The notes: a model not told the origin generated them from the letters alone. DNA of 59,003 nucleotides from Bacteroidota bacterium (GCA_018700895.1 JABIUV010000050.1:1-59003); one strand, 5' to 3'; shown: positions 7,042 through 15,674, numbered from the stretch's first letter. Numbers and translations are program-made.

Positions 7042-8726
7042 CTACTCAAACTCCAGGTTAAACCGATTGGCAAAGTCCTCTAGAATAGGAATCTCTTTTA
7101 CCATGGCTTCAAACTGCTGCTTGGGCGTGAATATTTTGTACTCGCTGACCGCTTTGGCGTTTACGATACAGTGAATGCCTCCGAGCTTATAACCTTGCCC
7201 AGCAAAGTAGCTTATAAGCTTATGTTGCTCCGCCATAATTTCATTTTCCACCATTTTAGAGCCTACGGTTATTGATATTTGATCTCCCTCCAGAGCTACA
7301 ATAGGATCTGCAAAAAATGCCGCAAGACTTCCCCGTTTCTCCATCTCCAACTGTTCAGAGTAATCCTTGAGCAGCTTAGTACTCATTTCTATGGTTAAGG
7401 TAGTGAGCGACTGTTGTTTTTCCTTAGGTTCGGTTGTATCTTTTACCTCTGTCTTCTCATTGGACGCCTTGCGTAGCATAGCTGAGCGTAGTCCACCTAT
7501 CTTTACCGTAGCGGCGGGTGCATCGTCCTCTCCTCTCGATTTTTTGACCGTAGTGGTAGAAGTGCCTCCAGTTTTTGTTTCAGAGTCTCCCGTCTCTGCA
7601 AATAGATACGCGTAATAGCCTGATTCTATTAGTTTGGCTAGCCTAGGCTTTTTTTTTTAGTCACGTCTATCGCGTGTTGGAGCGACGCTAATTTTATGAG
7701 GCATAACTCCACGTGCAAGCGTTGATTTCGGCTTGCTTTATAGTTTACATCGGTCTCGCCCAATATGTTGATAGCATTGATAATAAAGCTCGCTGATACG
7801 GCTTGTGCTTGCTTGTGATACTTGCCTGCTATTTCTTTTGATTTTTCTAAAAGCTGTTGGCTACTCGCATTTTGAGCTACGAGCAAATCGCGAAAATGAT
7901 TCGCTAGGCCATTGATAAATAACTGCCCATCAAAACCATTTCGTTGTATCTCATCAAAAAGCACAAGTACATTGCTGATATCGCCTTCAGAAAAGAAGTC
8001 TACCACCTTGAAGTAGTAATCGTAATCCAATATGTTAAGATTGTCAATTACCTCTTGGTAGGTAATCTTGCCCTCCGTTCCGAAGCTGGCCATTTGATCA
8101 AAAATAGAGAGAGCATCCCGCATAGCACCATCTGCTTTTTGAGCGATAATGTGCAGTGCCTCTTCTTCTACTTCCAAACTTTGATCGGCAGCGATACCCT
8201 TGAGGTATTCTATGATTTCAGGAATCTGTATTCTATCAAAGTTGAATACTTGACACCTTGATAGGATAGTTGGCAGTATTTTATGCTTTTCTGTAGTAGC
8301 CAGTATAAATATGGCGTACTTAGGTGGTTCTTCTAGCGTTTTCAGGAATGCATTGAAGGCGGCAGATGAGAGCATATGTACCTCATCTATGATATACACC
8401 TTGTAATCTCCAGTTTGCGGCGGTATGCGAACCTGTTCGGTAAGTGCTCTAATATCATCTACAGAGTTATTAGATGCTGCATCCAGCTCAAAAATGTTAA
8501 ATGAGTAATCGTAACCTTCGGGTACACTGTTCTTATTGATTTCCTTAGCTAGAATACGGGCACAAGTAGTTTTGCCTACACCACGTGGACCACAAAAGAG
8601 AAATGCTTGGGCAAGTCGGTCGGTCGTTATTTCGTTTACCAGCGTTTCAGTAATATGCCCTTGACCCACCACCGTATCAAAGGTTTCTGGTCTATACTTA
8701 CGTGCACTTACTACATAACTTCCCAT
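7042..8726 (-). CDS. dnaX: DNA polymerase III tau subunit (dnaX, via -1 frameshift)
   Basis: Tau is the full-length clamp-loader subunit that links polymerase cores and helicase. The reading frame that starts at 8726 runs through the AAA+ module (Walker A GPRGVGKT, Walker B IIDEVHML, SRC motif SRCQVF) and domain III, then stops at 7638. If one base is re-read at the A10 run (7649-7658) the frame stays open to 7042 and gives 561 aa: a Lys/Thr/Glu-rich linker and then a compact C-terminal domain (about the last 115 residues, starting near TIEMSTKLLKDY). The arithmetic fits exactly: 1685 nt plus one re-read base is 562 codons. The same architecture is known for dnaX of E. coli (ribosomal frameshift) and Thermus (transcriptional slippage). 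A sequencing error in the homopolymer is the main alternative. Confidence 0.82.
7638..8726 (-). CDS. dnaX: DNA polymerase III gamma subunit (dnaX, zero-frame product)
   Basis: The unshifted product is 362 aa and ends ...VTKKKSLG-stop, 18 nt (six codons, counting the stop) after the third lysine of the slippery run. It contains domains I-III only, which is what gamma is in other bacteria: an ATPase for clamp loading lacking the polymerase-binding C-terminus. Walker A (GPRGVGKTT, near residue 45), ELDAASNNSVDDIR, and IIDEVHMLSSAAFNAFLKTLEEPP are clear. The Cys4 zinc module that normally lies between Walker A and ELDAASN is absent: that stretch is short and has no cysteines. Start ATG 8726 gives the family N-terminus VSARKYRPETFDTVVGQ. 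Confidence 0.9.
   Translation of the reverse strand: MGSYVVSARKYRPETFDTVVGQGHITETLVNEITTDRLAQAFLFCGPRGVGKTTCARILAKEINKNSVPEGYDYSFNIFELDAASNNSVDDIRALTEQVRIPPQTGDYKVYIIDEVHMLSSAAFNAFLKTLEEPPKYAIFILATTEKHKILPTILSRCQVFNFDRIQIPEIIEYLKGIAADQSLEVEEEALHIIAQKADGAMRDALSIFDQMASFGTEGKITYQEVIDNLNILDYDYYFKVVDFFSEGDISNVLVLFDEIQRNGFDGQLFINGLANHFRDLLVAQNASSQQLLEKSKEIAGKYHKQAQAVSASFIINAINILGETDVNYKASRNQRLHVELCLIKLASLQHAIDVTKKKSLG
7649..7658 (-). promoter_or_regulatory. A10 slippery site of dnaX (programmed frameshift or slippage)
   Basis: The coding strand reads ACT followed by ten A and then GCC. Zero-frame lysine codons are K357-K359. Slippage by one position joins the gamma frame to the tau frame. It is directly followed by the palindrome AGCCTAGGCT (7640-7649) and by a possible 5-bp stem TAGCC/GGCTA (7636-7640 with 7616-7620). 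No Shine-Dalgarno-like stimulator is visible upstream, and an A run this long favours RNA polymerase slippage. Confidence 0.7.
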
Positions 8727-8900
8727 TGCAGTGCAAATTATATTTAGATGGTTGTGATAAACAAGCCGTGTTGAAAAATTACAGCAATATTTTCACTAAG
8801 TGATACCCTCATTTACACGCCGCAAAGAGGGCAACTTACTTCGCAATTCACTTTCGTAAATATTAAGCACTTAAGATGTGTCTATTTTACAAAATAATTT

Positions 8901-8908
8901 TACTTTTG
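8901..8908 (+). promoter_or_regulatory. -7 box of rpsF-rpsR-rplI
   Basis: TACTTTTG matches TANNTTTG. A TGTG at 8877-8880, 20 nt upstream, is a three-of-four match to the -33 box. GCAGCCCTAAA follows directly, as at rpmB. The leader to the ATG is about 27 nt. Confidence 0.65.
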
Positions 8909-8939
8909 CAGCCCTAAATTTTTAGATAACATTAACACA

Positions 8940-9386
8940 ATGGCAAAAACTAATTACGAGTCTGTGGTTGTACTTACACCCGTGCTTAGCGAAAAGATGT
9001 TACAGGAAGCTGTAACGTCTTACGAGAAGCTGATCACAGAAAACGGTGGAGAGCTCATCCACAAAGAGAACTGGGGCCTAACTAAAATGGCGTACCCAAT
9101 TCAGAAAAAAACAACAGGTTTCTATCAAATTTTTGAATTTGCAGCTGAACCAAGTGCTGAAATCGTAGATAAGCTAGAACTAGCTTACAGACGAGATGAG
9201 CAAGTTTTGAGATACTTATGTATCAAACTTGACAAGCACGCGGTAAAGTACAACGAGAGAAGAAGAAACGGAGAATTTAACAAGCCAAAAGAGGTAGCAG
9301 CTGCTGAACCAGCTAAACCCCAAACTAAAGCTGCTCCTGTAGCTGAAGCAAAGGCAGAATCAACAACATCTAACGAGGAGGCATAA
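8940..9386 (+). CDS. rpsF: 30S ribosomal protein S6
   Basis: S6 binds 16S rRNA with S18 on the platform of the small subunit. The 148-aa protein has the S6 pattern [13 protein letters not shown] at the N-terminus, [19 protein letters not shown] in the middle and [11 protein letters not shown] near 95. It then carries an Ala/Pro/Glu/Lys-rich tail (about 115-148), longer than the E. coli form but usual for Bacteroidota. It is first in rpsF-rpsR-rplI, 2 nt before rpsR. Confidence 0.97.
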   Translation: MAKTNYESVVVLTPVLSEKMLQEAVTSYEKLITENGGELIHKENWGLTKMAYPIQKKTTGFYQIFEFAAEPSAEIVDKLELAYRRDEQVLRYLCIKLDKHAVKYNERRRNGEFNKPKEVAAAEPAKPQTKAAPVAEAKAESTTSNEEA

Positions 9387-9388
9387 GA

Positions 9389-9643
9389 ATGGCAAAAAGA
9401 AAAAGATATACTAGAACGCCTATTGTACGTCCAAAGAAGTATTGTAGGTTTAAGAAAAGTGGTATCAAGTACATAGATTACAAGAACCCAGATTTCTTAA
9501 TGGCATTTATTAATGAGCAAGGTAAACTTCTACCAAGAAGAATCACCGGAACATCATTAAAGTATCAACGTAAAATTGCTGTTGCAGTAAAAAGATGTAG
9601 ACACATAGCTCTACTTCCTTACGTGGCAGACCAAATGAAATAA
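9389..9643 (+). CDS. rpsR: 30S ribosomal protein S18
   Basis: An 84-aa basic small-subunit protein that pairs with S6. [19 protein letters not shown], then [15 protein letters not shown] and [12 protein letters not shown], are diagnostic of S18. It starts 2 nt after rpsF and is followed by rplI 26 nt later. Confidence 0.98.
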   Translation: MAKRKRYTRTPIVRPKKYCRFKKSGIKYIDYKNPDFLMAFINEQGKLLPRRITGTSLKYQRKIAVAVKRCRHIALLPYVADQMK

Positions 9644-9669
9644 GTCTAACCCAATAAATTTTAAACTAC

Positions 9670-10110
9670 ATGAAAGTAATATTAAAAGATTTCGTAAAAG
9701 GGTTTGGTGAGAAGAATGATATCGTAGAAGTAAAAAATGGTTTCGGTAGAAACTATTTGATACCTCAAGGATTAGCAACCATTGCTACCCCTTCTGCAAT
9801 CAAAATAGCAGAGGAAAATATCAGACAAGCTGCTCACAAGCAAGAGAAGATAAAAGCAGATGCACAAGCAATTGCCGAAAAACTAGAAGGACTAAAACTT
9901 ACTGTACAAACCAAAGCTGGTAGTAACGGTAAGATATTTGGTTCGGTGACCACTATACAGCTTGCTCAAAGCTTAGCTGATAGAGGTTTCGACATTGATA
10001 AGCGTAAGATTTCTGCTCCAGAAATGAAAAACCTTGGAGAATACAAGGCTACTTTAGGCTTACACAAGGAAGTTTCTGTAGAGATAGATGTAGAAGTCGT
10101 TCAAGAGTAA
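9670..10110 (+). CDS. rplI: 50S ribosomal protein L9
   Basis: L9 is the elongated large-subunit protein near the L1 stalk. The 146-aa product starts MKVILKDFVKGFGEKNDIVE, with VKNGFGRNYLIPQGLA (about 20-36), the L9 signature, a central helix and a C-terminal domain with KIFGSVTTIQLAQ. It closes the operon and is followed by a strong intrinsic terminator. Confidence 0.97.
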   Translation: MKVILKDFVKGFGEKNDIVEVKNGFGRNYLIPQGLATIATPSAIKIAEENIRQAAHKQEKIKADAQAIAEKLEGLKLTVQTKAGSNGKIFGSVTTIQLAQSLADRGFDIDKRKISAPEMKNLGEYKATLGLHKEVSVEIDVEVVQE

Positions 10111-10140
10111 TACCACTATTTTTTCGAATAAATAAATGTG

Positions 10141-10174
10141 AATCCCGATGCACTTGAGTATCGGGATTTTTTTT
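10141..10174 (+). terminator. Intrinsic terminator of rpsF-rpsR-rplI
   Basis: A perfect 9-bp stem AATCCCGAT/ATCGGGATT (10141-10149 with 10160-10168), a 10-nt loop and a run of eight T, 30 nt after the rplI stop. The remaining 210 bp up to the next gene hold nothing I can identify. Confidence 0.9.
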
Positions 10175-10384
10175 AATTAAAATTTGACCCTCCTAACCGA
10201 TGACTTATACCAACACATTGTCAAGCTCACCGATTCTAAAAAACATCCGGGTAAGGTCAACTTAATCTACGTACTTACGTCAGCTACTGTAGGTGTGTAG
10301 CCATTGTGATGTAAAACTGGAGTGAATTGCTGAGCCTCAATTACAAGTCAAGATGCGTTTGGCAATTAGCCCTAAGCATAAAAC

Positions 10385-11617
10385 CTACCCCTCGTGCCTC
10401 AATGCCTCTATTGGGTTTATCTTAGATGCTTTGTACGCCGGCCATATCCCCGCTCCTAAGCCTACTATGGTACAAACGAATAAGGCGAGTAGCATCCAAT
10501 TCCACGGCACGATAAAACTACCGCCTATATAACTACTCGTGATATTACCCATAATAAGGCCTAGCACAATTCCTCCCAAGCCACCTATTTGGCATATCGT
10601 AATGGCTTCTATTACAAACTGATTGAGAACCGTAGAGCTTTTGGCTCCTATAGCCTTGCGGGTTCCTATCTCTTTTGTTCGCTCCGTTACCGAAACCAAC
10701 ATTATATTCATCAGTGCTATGGCAGCTCCTACCAACGTAATAGCCGCAATAAAAATAGCCCCTAATAGCACGTATTTCAAATTCTCCATTAGAGCAGCTG
10801 ATATGCTGTCTGACTTGATAATGCTAAAATTGGTCTCCTCCTTTACCTTCAATCTACGCACTTGCCTGAATAAGTTTTCGGCATATCCTGCTGTAGTCTC
10901 CATTTGTATCACATCTGCAACGCTTATCCCAATATTATAACTCTGATTGCTTCGCGGAAACTGAGCTCTCGCCAAAGACACTGGCACGAGTACTATACGG
11001 TCTCCTCCAAAATCGAACGCACCACCTTTGGGAGCTACAAGGCCAACTACGCGAAGCTTCACCCCTCCTATTTTGATAAAATGATTCAGACATTCTTCCT
11101 CGCCAAAGAGGGTCTGCTTAATTTCTTGACCGATTACCGCCACATTACTATTACGCTCTACGTCAGCTTCGGTAATATTTCTACCCAGAGCCAAGTCATA
11201 TCCTGCTACGGTAAGGTACTGACCGTCACCTCCCAAGATATTCGTGTTTGGATTGGTTTTCTTGGCACCTCGTTTAGCTATGGCATTCCAAGAGTTGTTA
11301 CTATTTACCGAGACCTCTGCATCAAACTCAAATCGATCCTTGAACTCTTGTGCTTGCTTATAGGATATGTTTTCATAATACACCCGTTTTTTGTTTCGCC
11401 CGAGGCTAAAGCCCGAACTCCTGTTTTGGATATTAAATGAATTAGCCCCCATAAAACTAAAGTTCTTCACTAGGCTAGATTCTACCCCATCTATCGCTGT
11501 CAGTATTCCAACCAATGCCATTATGCCAAAAGAGATAATAAGGCAGGTAATCACCGTACGTGTGATATTGCCTCTAATAGAGGTAAGAGCTTCTTTTATA
11601 TTTTGGAAAATGGTCAT
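10385..11617 (-). CDS. ABC transporter permease, MacB family
   Basis: A 410-aa permease with one N-terminal helix (about 20-45), a MacB-type periplasmic domain with SFNIQNRSSG and IGQEIKQTLFGEEECL, and three C-terminal helices. The C-terminus holds the family motif SVTERTKEIGTRKAIGAKSS and IWPAYKASKINPIEALRHEG. The ATG at 11617 is preferred over an in-frame start 17 codons upstream, because MTIFQNIKEALTSIRGN aligns with family N-termini and the extra residues are polar. No ATPase or membrane fusion gene adjoins it, so partners lie elsewhere. Substrate unknown. Confidence 0.88.
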   Translation of the reverse strand: MTIFQNIKEALTSIRGNITRTVITCLIISFGIMALVGILTAIDGVESSLVKNFSFMGANSFNIQNRSSGFSLGRNKKRVYYENISYKQAQEFKDRFEFDAEVSVNSNNSWNAIAKRGAKKTNPNTNILGGDGQYLTVAGYDLALGRNITEADVERNSNVAVIGQEIKQTLFGEEECLNHFIKIGGVKLRVVGLVAPKGGAFDFGGDRIVLVPVSLARAQFPRSNQSYNIGISVADVIQMETTAGYAENLFRQVRRLKVKEETNFSIIKSDSISAALMENLKYVLLGAIFIAAITLVGAAIALMNIMLVSVTERTKEIGTRKAIGAKSSTVLNQFVIEAITICQIGGLGGIVLGLIMGNITSSYIGGSFIVPWNWMLLALFVCTIVGLGAGIWPAYKASKINPIEALRHEG

Positions 11618-11933
11618 TGAACTACAAAGTAAGTGTGAATAATAGATAGATGCGGGTTCATCTATCAATCAAGGTATTTTTTCGACTTTGTTGACTCCTA
11701 TTGTTACACTTTGTGAATATACTGACACCAGGGTAATGCCATCAAACTTTGAATGAACGTGAATTATTCACGCTAACAGCTTGTTTGAAATTAGGAAACG
11801 CAAATTTTGAAAATCTCCTTGCTATAATTCTTTGCAGTTTTGAGCTTTTCTATCTAGGCACGTGCCTCTAATCAAAATTTCTAGGTTAAAATATTCGCCA
11901 TAAAATGCAAGATAGCTTAATTTCGTTAGCTTT
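11618..11933. other. 316-bp divergent intergenic region with two inverted repeats
   Basis: The gap separates the MacB-type permease (-) and a small membrane gene (+). It holds an 8-bp hairpin GATAGATG/CATCTATC with a 6-nt loop (11645-11666), which falls in the leader of the permease, and a near-perfect palindrome CGTGAAT-T-ATTCACG (11758-11772) that looks like an operator. I see no ORF, tRNA or terminator in it. Confidence 0.4.
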
Positions 11934-12482
11934 ATGATGATAGCAGAAATGAACAACTGGATTTTACCCTTATCAGGCATAGGTTTAGCTCTAGTAGCGG
12001 CAGGAATTGTATTTGGGGTAACGTATTATCTTATGGATAAAATGTTTGCGGAACAGCATAAAACACGACTGTTGGAACTCAAAAAGGCACAACTTGCAGA
12101 AATCACCCCTGTAAAGCTTCAAGCTTATGAGCGACTTACGCTATTTCTAGACCGAATAAGTGCGGATAATATCGTAATACGCATCACAAAACCTAACCAA
12201 ACTGCCCAACAGCTACGTCAAGGTTTGATTCAAACCATATCCAGCGAGTATAATCACAACATCAGTCAGCAGATATACGTGAGTAATGATGCTTGGAATA
12301 TGATAAAAGCGGTAAAAGAACAGATGATTGCTATCATAGAGGATAGCTATAAAAACAGTGAAGCCGATACGAGCGGACCAGATTTGGGCAAAGCAATTCT
12401 CACACGCATGATGGCTGAAAACACTATGCCTAATCAGCGTGCCATCGAACTATTGAAAAAAGAAATTGAAATTGCGCTATAG
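11934..12482 (+). CDS. Single-pass membrane protein with cytoplasmic helical domain, unknown function
   Basis: A 182-aa protein with one N-terminal transmembrane helix (about 10-34, WILPLSGIGLALVAAG onwards) and a mostly helical, charged remainder (EQHKTRLLELKKAQL, RLTLFLDRISADNIVIRI). It resembles a group of uncharacterised proteins conserved in Bacteroidota; I cannot name a function. Its last 17 nt overlap the start of the 5'-nucleotidase C-terminal-domain gene, so it is likely the first gene of that operon. Two consecutive ATGs (11934 and 11937) are possible starts. Confidence 0.65.
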   Translation: MMIAEMNNWILPLSGIGLALVAAGIVFGVTYYLMDKMFAEQHKTRLLELKKAQLAEITPVKLQAYERLTLFLDRISADNIVIRITKPNQTAQQLRQGLIQTISSEYNHNISQQIYVSNDAWNMIKAVKEQMIAIIEDSYKNSEADTSGPDLGKAILTRMMAENTMPNQRAIELLKKEIEIAL

Positions 12483-13155
12483 TATCATATGGATTGTAGT
12501 GTTGTTGTTCGGTTGCAAACTTGTAAAGCACGCGTATGTACAACCTACCAGTAACATTACAATAGACGAGCAAGCTCCAGAAGACAATACTATAGAGCAA
12601 ATGATCCTGCCTTATAAGGAGGGTATGAGTGCTGCTATGAATGAGGTTATTGGTTTTAGTCCTGTATTTTTAGAAAAAAAGAAACCCAAGAGCATTCTTG
12701 GTGATTTCATGGCTCAAGCAACGTATACTGCAGCTGCTGCTACCGGCGAACGAGTAGATCTTTGCCTACTCAACTATGGAGGTATACGCAGCACCTTAGA
12801 CTCTGGCGATATTACCATAGGAGAAGTATACCAGATAATGCCTTTTGAAAATGAGATAGCCATACTTACCCTCTCCAAGTCACAAATGGACACGCTTATG
12901 AGCGTAGTAGCCGCCAAAGGAGGCGAACCTTTTGCCAATCACCTATGGGAAAAACAAACCGCCTATAACATTATGAATAGAGCTACCTACCGCATAGCAA
13001 CTAATGATTATATGGCAAATGGCGGTGATAATTATGCTATCCTTACACGGGCCTTGGAGCGAATAGACACCGGCATTAAAATACGCGATGGACTCATTAC
13101 GTACATAAAGGCCAATAATCCACTTCCTCTCACCTATCCATCATCCACTCATTGA
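12466..13155 (+). CDS. 5'-nucleotidase C-terminal domain lipoprotein
   Basis: A 229-aa lipoprotein (lipobox LLFGC, C17) that carries only the substrate-recognition C-terminal domain of the UshA-like 5'-nucleotidase family. Motifs include ERVDLCLLNYGGIRSTLDSGDIT, a family hallmark, YQIMPFENEIAILTLS and YRIATNDYMANGGDNY. The metallophosphatase half is encoded by the next gene, which overlaps it by 4 nt (TTGA). The pair therefore encodes in two chains, in reversed order, what is one polypeptide in E. coli UshA. Probably periplasmic nucleotide hydrolysis for phosphate or nucleoside scavenging. Confidence 0.88.
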   Translation: MKLRYSIIWIVVLLFGCKLVKHAYVQPTSNITIDEQAPEDNTIEQMILPYKEGMSAAMNEVIGFSPVFLEKKKPKSILGDFMAQATYTAAAATGERVDLCLLNYGGIRSTLDSGDITIGEVYQIMPFENEIAILTLSKSQMDTLMSVVAAKGGEPFANHLWEKQTAYNIMNRATYRIATNDYMANGGDNYAILTRALERIDTGIKIRDGLITYIKANNPLPLTYPSSTH

Positions 13156-14054
13156 ATCGTAAAGAATTTATACAGAAAGCAGGAATAATCGCAGCAGGTT
13201 CTCTTTTCGCTCCTAGCTTTGGCTTTGGTCAAAACAGAGATAGATTGGTAATACTACATACCAATGACTGGCACAGTCATATCGAACCTTTTGCCCAGGA
13301 CCACAAGCGGTATCCTAATCAGGGAGGTGCGGCACGCAGAGCACAGATCATAAAACGTATACGTCAAGAATATAAAAATGTACTATTGTTGGATAGTGGT
13401 GATATTTTTCAAGGCACACCGTATTTCAACTATTACGGAGGGGAATTGGAATTTAAGCTAATGAGCGAGATGGGCTATGATTATGCAACACTTGGCAATC
13501 ATGATTTTGATGGCGGAGTAGATGGACTTATAAAGCAAATGCCTCATGTGAATTTCAAATTTTTAAATGCGAATTATGATTTCAGCAAATCTCCATTGCA
13601 GGAACATATAGAACCTTATGCGATTATTCGTAAAGGAAAATTCAAAGTAGGAGTTTTCGGCGTTGGGATAGAACTAGACGGATTGGTTCCAAAGAAACTT
13701 TATGGTGATATTGCCTATCAAGATCCCATACCAAAAGCGAATGAAACAGCCGCTATTTTAAAAGCAAAAGGATGTAATCTCATTGTCTGTTTATCACACT
13801 TAGGGTATAAATACAAATCTAACAAGGTGAGTGACATAAAGTTAGCTCAAACGTCCACTAATATAGACTTAATATTGGGTGGTCATACGCATACATTTTT
13901 AGGTTCTCCACAACCAATTATGAACCAAGAGGGAAAAGAAATTTTCATCAATCAAACAGGCTGGGCAGGGATAAACTTGGGACGTATTGATTATGAGCAC
14001 TCTAGCTCACAAACCACATATATGCACAGTTCTAATGTGTTAAATATTTTATAA
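13152..14054 (+). CDS. 5'-nucleotidase metallophosphatase domain protein
   Basis: A 300-aa calcineurin-like phosphoesterase. Metal-binding motifs are in order: HTNDWHSH (D39, H41), GDIFQGTPY, TLGNHDFD, LSHLGYK and GGHTHTF. The N-terminus MNRKEFIQKAGIIAAGSLFA resembles a Tat-type or similar export signal, so it is probably periplasmic. The start is TTG overlapping the TGA of the upstream gene, giving close translational coupling with the C-terminal-domain protein. It lacks its own C-terminal domain, consistent with a two-subunit enzyme. Confidence 0.9.
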   Translation: MNRKEFIQKAGIIAAGSLFAPSFGFGQNRDRLVILHTNDWHSHIEPFAQDHKRYPNQGGAARRAQIIKRIRQEYKNVLLLDSGDIFQGTPYFNYYGGELEFKLMSEMGYDYATLGNHDFDGGVDGLIKQMPHVNFKFLNANYDFSKSPLQEHIEPYAIIRKGKFKVGVFGVGIELDGLVPKKLYGDIAYQDPIPKANETAAILKAKGCNLIVCLSHLGYKYKSNKVSDIKLAQTSTNIDLILGGHTHTFLGSPQPIMNQEGKEIFINQTGWAGINLGRIDYEHSSSQTTYMHSSNVLNIL

Positions 14055-14175
14055 AAGCAATACTAAAATTATTTTTTTAGAAACTTTTTTTACCCCAACT
14101 TGCACCCATATTAGGATGCACCCCCCTAGTATAGTTTATAACTTTATTTAACAAAATCATTAACCGAAACTGTAT

Positions 14176-15612
14176 ATGACTGAACATCACGAAGCTGTGT
14201 GGAAAAATTGTCTTCAGACAATAAAAGACAATGTAAATCCACAAAGTTTTAAAACTTGGTTTACTCCCGTTAAGCCACTCAAACTTGAAGATAAAGTTTT
14301 AACCATTCAAGTACCTAGTCAGTTTTTTTATGAATGGCTAGAAGAGCACTATGTTGCACTTTTGAAAAAAACGTTAGAAAAGGAACTCGGAGCCGGGTCT
14401 AAATTAGAATATAACGTTATTGTAGAAAATAGTGGCGGAGCAAATAGTCGTCCTTACACGGTGAGCATGCCAACACGTAACGTGACGCACAATAATAAGA
14501 ATGAAATGGGAATGCCCATCAATCTTTCTAACAACATTCACAATCCGTTTATCATCCCTGGACTCAAAAAACTTAATGTAGATTCACAATTGAACTCCAA
14601 TTACACCTTTGATAATTTTGTGGAGGGGGAGTGTAATCGATTGGCACGTTCAGCAGGATTTGCCGTGGCAAATAAGCCTGGAGGCACAGCCTTTAATCCA
14701 TTGATGATATTTGGCGGGGTAGGTTTGGGTAAAACGCACCTCGTACACGCCATCGGTAACCGCATTAAAGAGATCTCAAGCAGTAAGTCTGTACTGTTCG
14801 TATCATCTGAGCGATTTATAAACCAATATGTAGATAGTGCCAAAAATGGCAACTACAATGATTTCTTACATTTCTACCAAATGATAGATGTTCTTATCGT
14901 AGATGATGTACAGTTTCTAGCTAAGAAAGAAAAAACGCAGGAGATATTCTTCCAAATATTCAACTACCTGCACCAAAACGGTAAACAGCTTATACTAACC
15001 TCTGACAGAGCCCCTAAAGACCTTAAGGACGTAGATGAGCGACTGCTGTCACGTTTTAAGTGGGGACTATCTGCCGACTTGCAGAATCCAGACTTCGAAA
15101 CACGTGTAACCATATTGGAGCAGAAAATGTATCAAGATGGGATAAAATTCGCACCTGAAGTGATAGAATATGTTGCCAATAAGGTAGATAGCAACATTCG
15201 CGAACTAGAAGGAGCACTGATATCACTTATTGCACAAGCTTCGCTCAATAGAAAAGAGATAGACTTGGATATGACCAAGAAAATGATGAAGAACTTTGTG
15301 AAGAATTCATCACGTGAAATCTCTATAGAGTTCATACAGAAACTAGTTTCGGACTACTTCGGTGTGAGTGTAGACCTTATGAAATCTAAGACGCGTAAAC
15401 GTGAGATAGTGCAGGCACGACAAATATCAATGTTCTTTGCTAAGCAACTTACACAAGCAAGTTTGAAAAACATAGGCATGTACTTTGGCGGAAGAGACCA
15501 CTCTACGGTAATACACGCTTGCCAAACGGTAAATGACTTGATAGACACCGACAAGAAATTCAAATCGGATGTAGATGAGCTTACCAAGCGTATCAAGATA
15601 AACACCTACTAG
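14176..15612 (+). CDS. dnaA: Chromosomal replication initiator DnaA
   Basis: DnaA binds oriC and opens the duplex. The 478-aa protein has domain I (about 1-85, VWKNCLQTIKDNVNPQSFKTW), a variable linker with Asn-rich sequence (about 85-140), the AAA+ domain (Walker A GGVGLGKT 180-187, Walker B VLIVDDVQFL near 240) and the DNA-binding domain with the signature GGRDHSTVIHACQ (about 440-455). It is monocistronic, followed by a bidirectional terminator. I found no cluster of DnaA boxes on either side, and dnaN is not adjacent, so the origin is probably elsewhere. Confidence 0.98.
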   Translation: MTEHHEAVWKNCLQTIKDNVNPQSFKTWFTPVKPLKLEDKVLTIQVPSQFFYEWLEEHYVALLKKTLEKELGAGSKLEYNVIVENSGGANSRPYTVSMPTRNVTHNNKNEMGMPINLSNNIHNPFIIPGLKKLNVDSQLNSNYTFDNFVEGECNRLARSAGFAVANKPGGTAFNPLMIFGGVGLGKTHLVHAIGNRIKEISSSKSVLFVSSERFINQYVDSAKNGNYNDFLHFYQMIDVLIVDDVQFLAKKEKTQEIFFQIFNYLHQNGKQLILTSDRAPKDLKDVDERLLSRFKWGLSADLQNPDFETRVTILEQKMYQDGIKFAPEVIEYVANKVDSNIRELEGALISLIAQASLNRKEIDLDMTKKMMKNFVKNSSREISIEFIQKLVSDYFGVSVDLMKSKTRKREIVQARQISMFFAKQLTQASLKNIGMYFGGRDHSTVIHACQTVNDLIDTDKKFKSDVDELTKRIKINTY

Positions 15613-15630
15613 TTAGGGTAAGATAAAGCA

Positions 15631-15674
15631 AAAAGCGGGTGCGATTTCTAACGAAATCACACCCGCTTTTTTTT
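15631..15674. terminator. Bidirectional terminator between dnaA and DUF975 gene
   Basis: A long hairpin: AAAAGCGGGTG-CGATTTC pairs with GAAATC-A-CACCCGCTTTT around a 4-nt loop, with A tracts on the left and an eight-T tract on the right. It can serve both convergent genes. Confidence 0.88.

Noticed and set aside
7042-7479. A separate 145-aa gene downstream of dnaX
   Set aside because: It is in frame with the tau extension, has no own promoter, and matches what is expected as the C-terminal part of tau.
10904-11440. A 178-aa plus-strand frame
   Set aside because: Antisense to the MacB-type permease with family motifs; a shadow of it.
14055-14175. Replication origin upstream of dnaA
   Set aside because: No cluster of DnaA boxes such as TTATCCACA found, and dnaN/recF do not follow; AT-richness alone is not enough.
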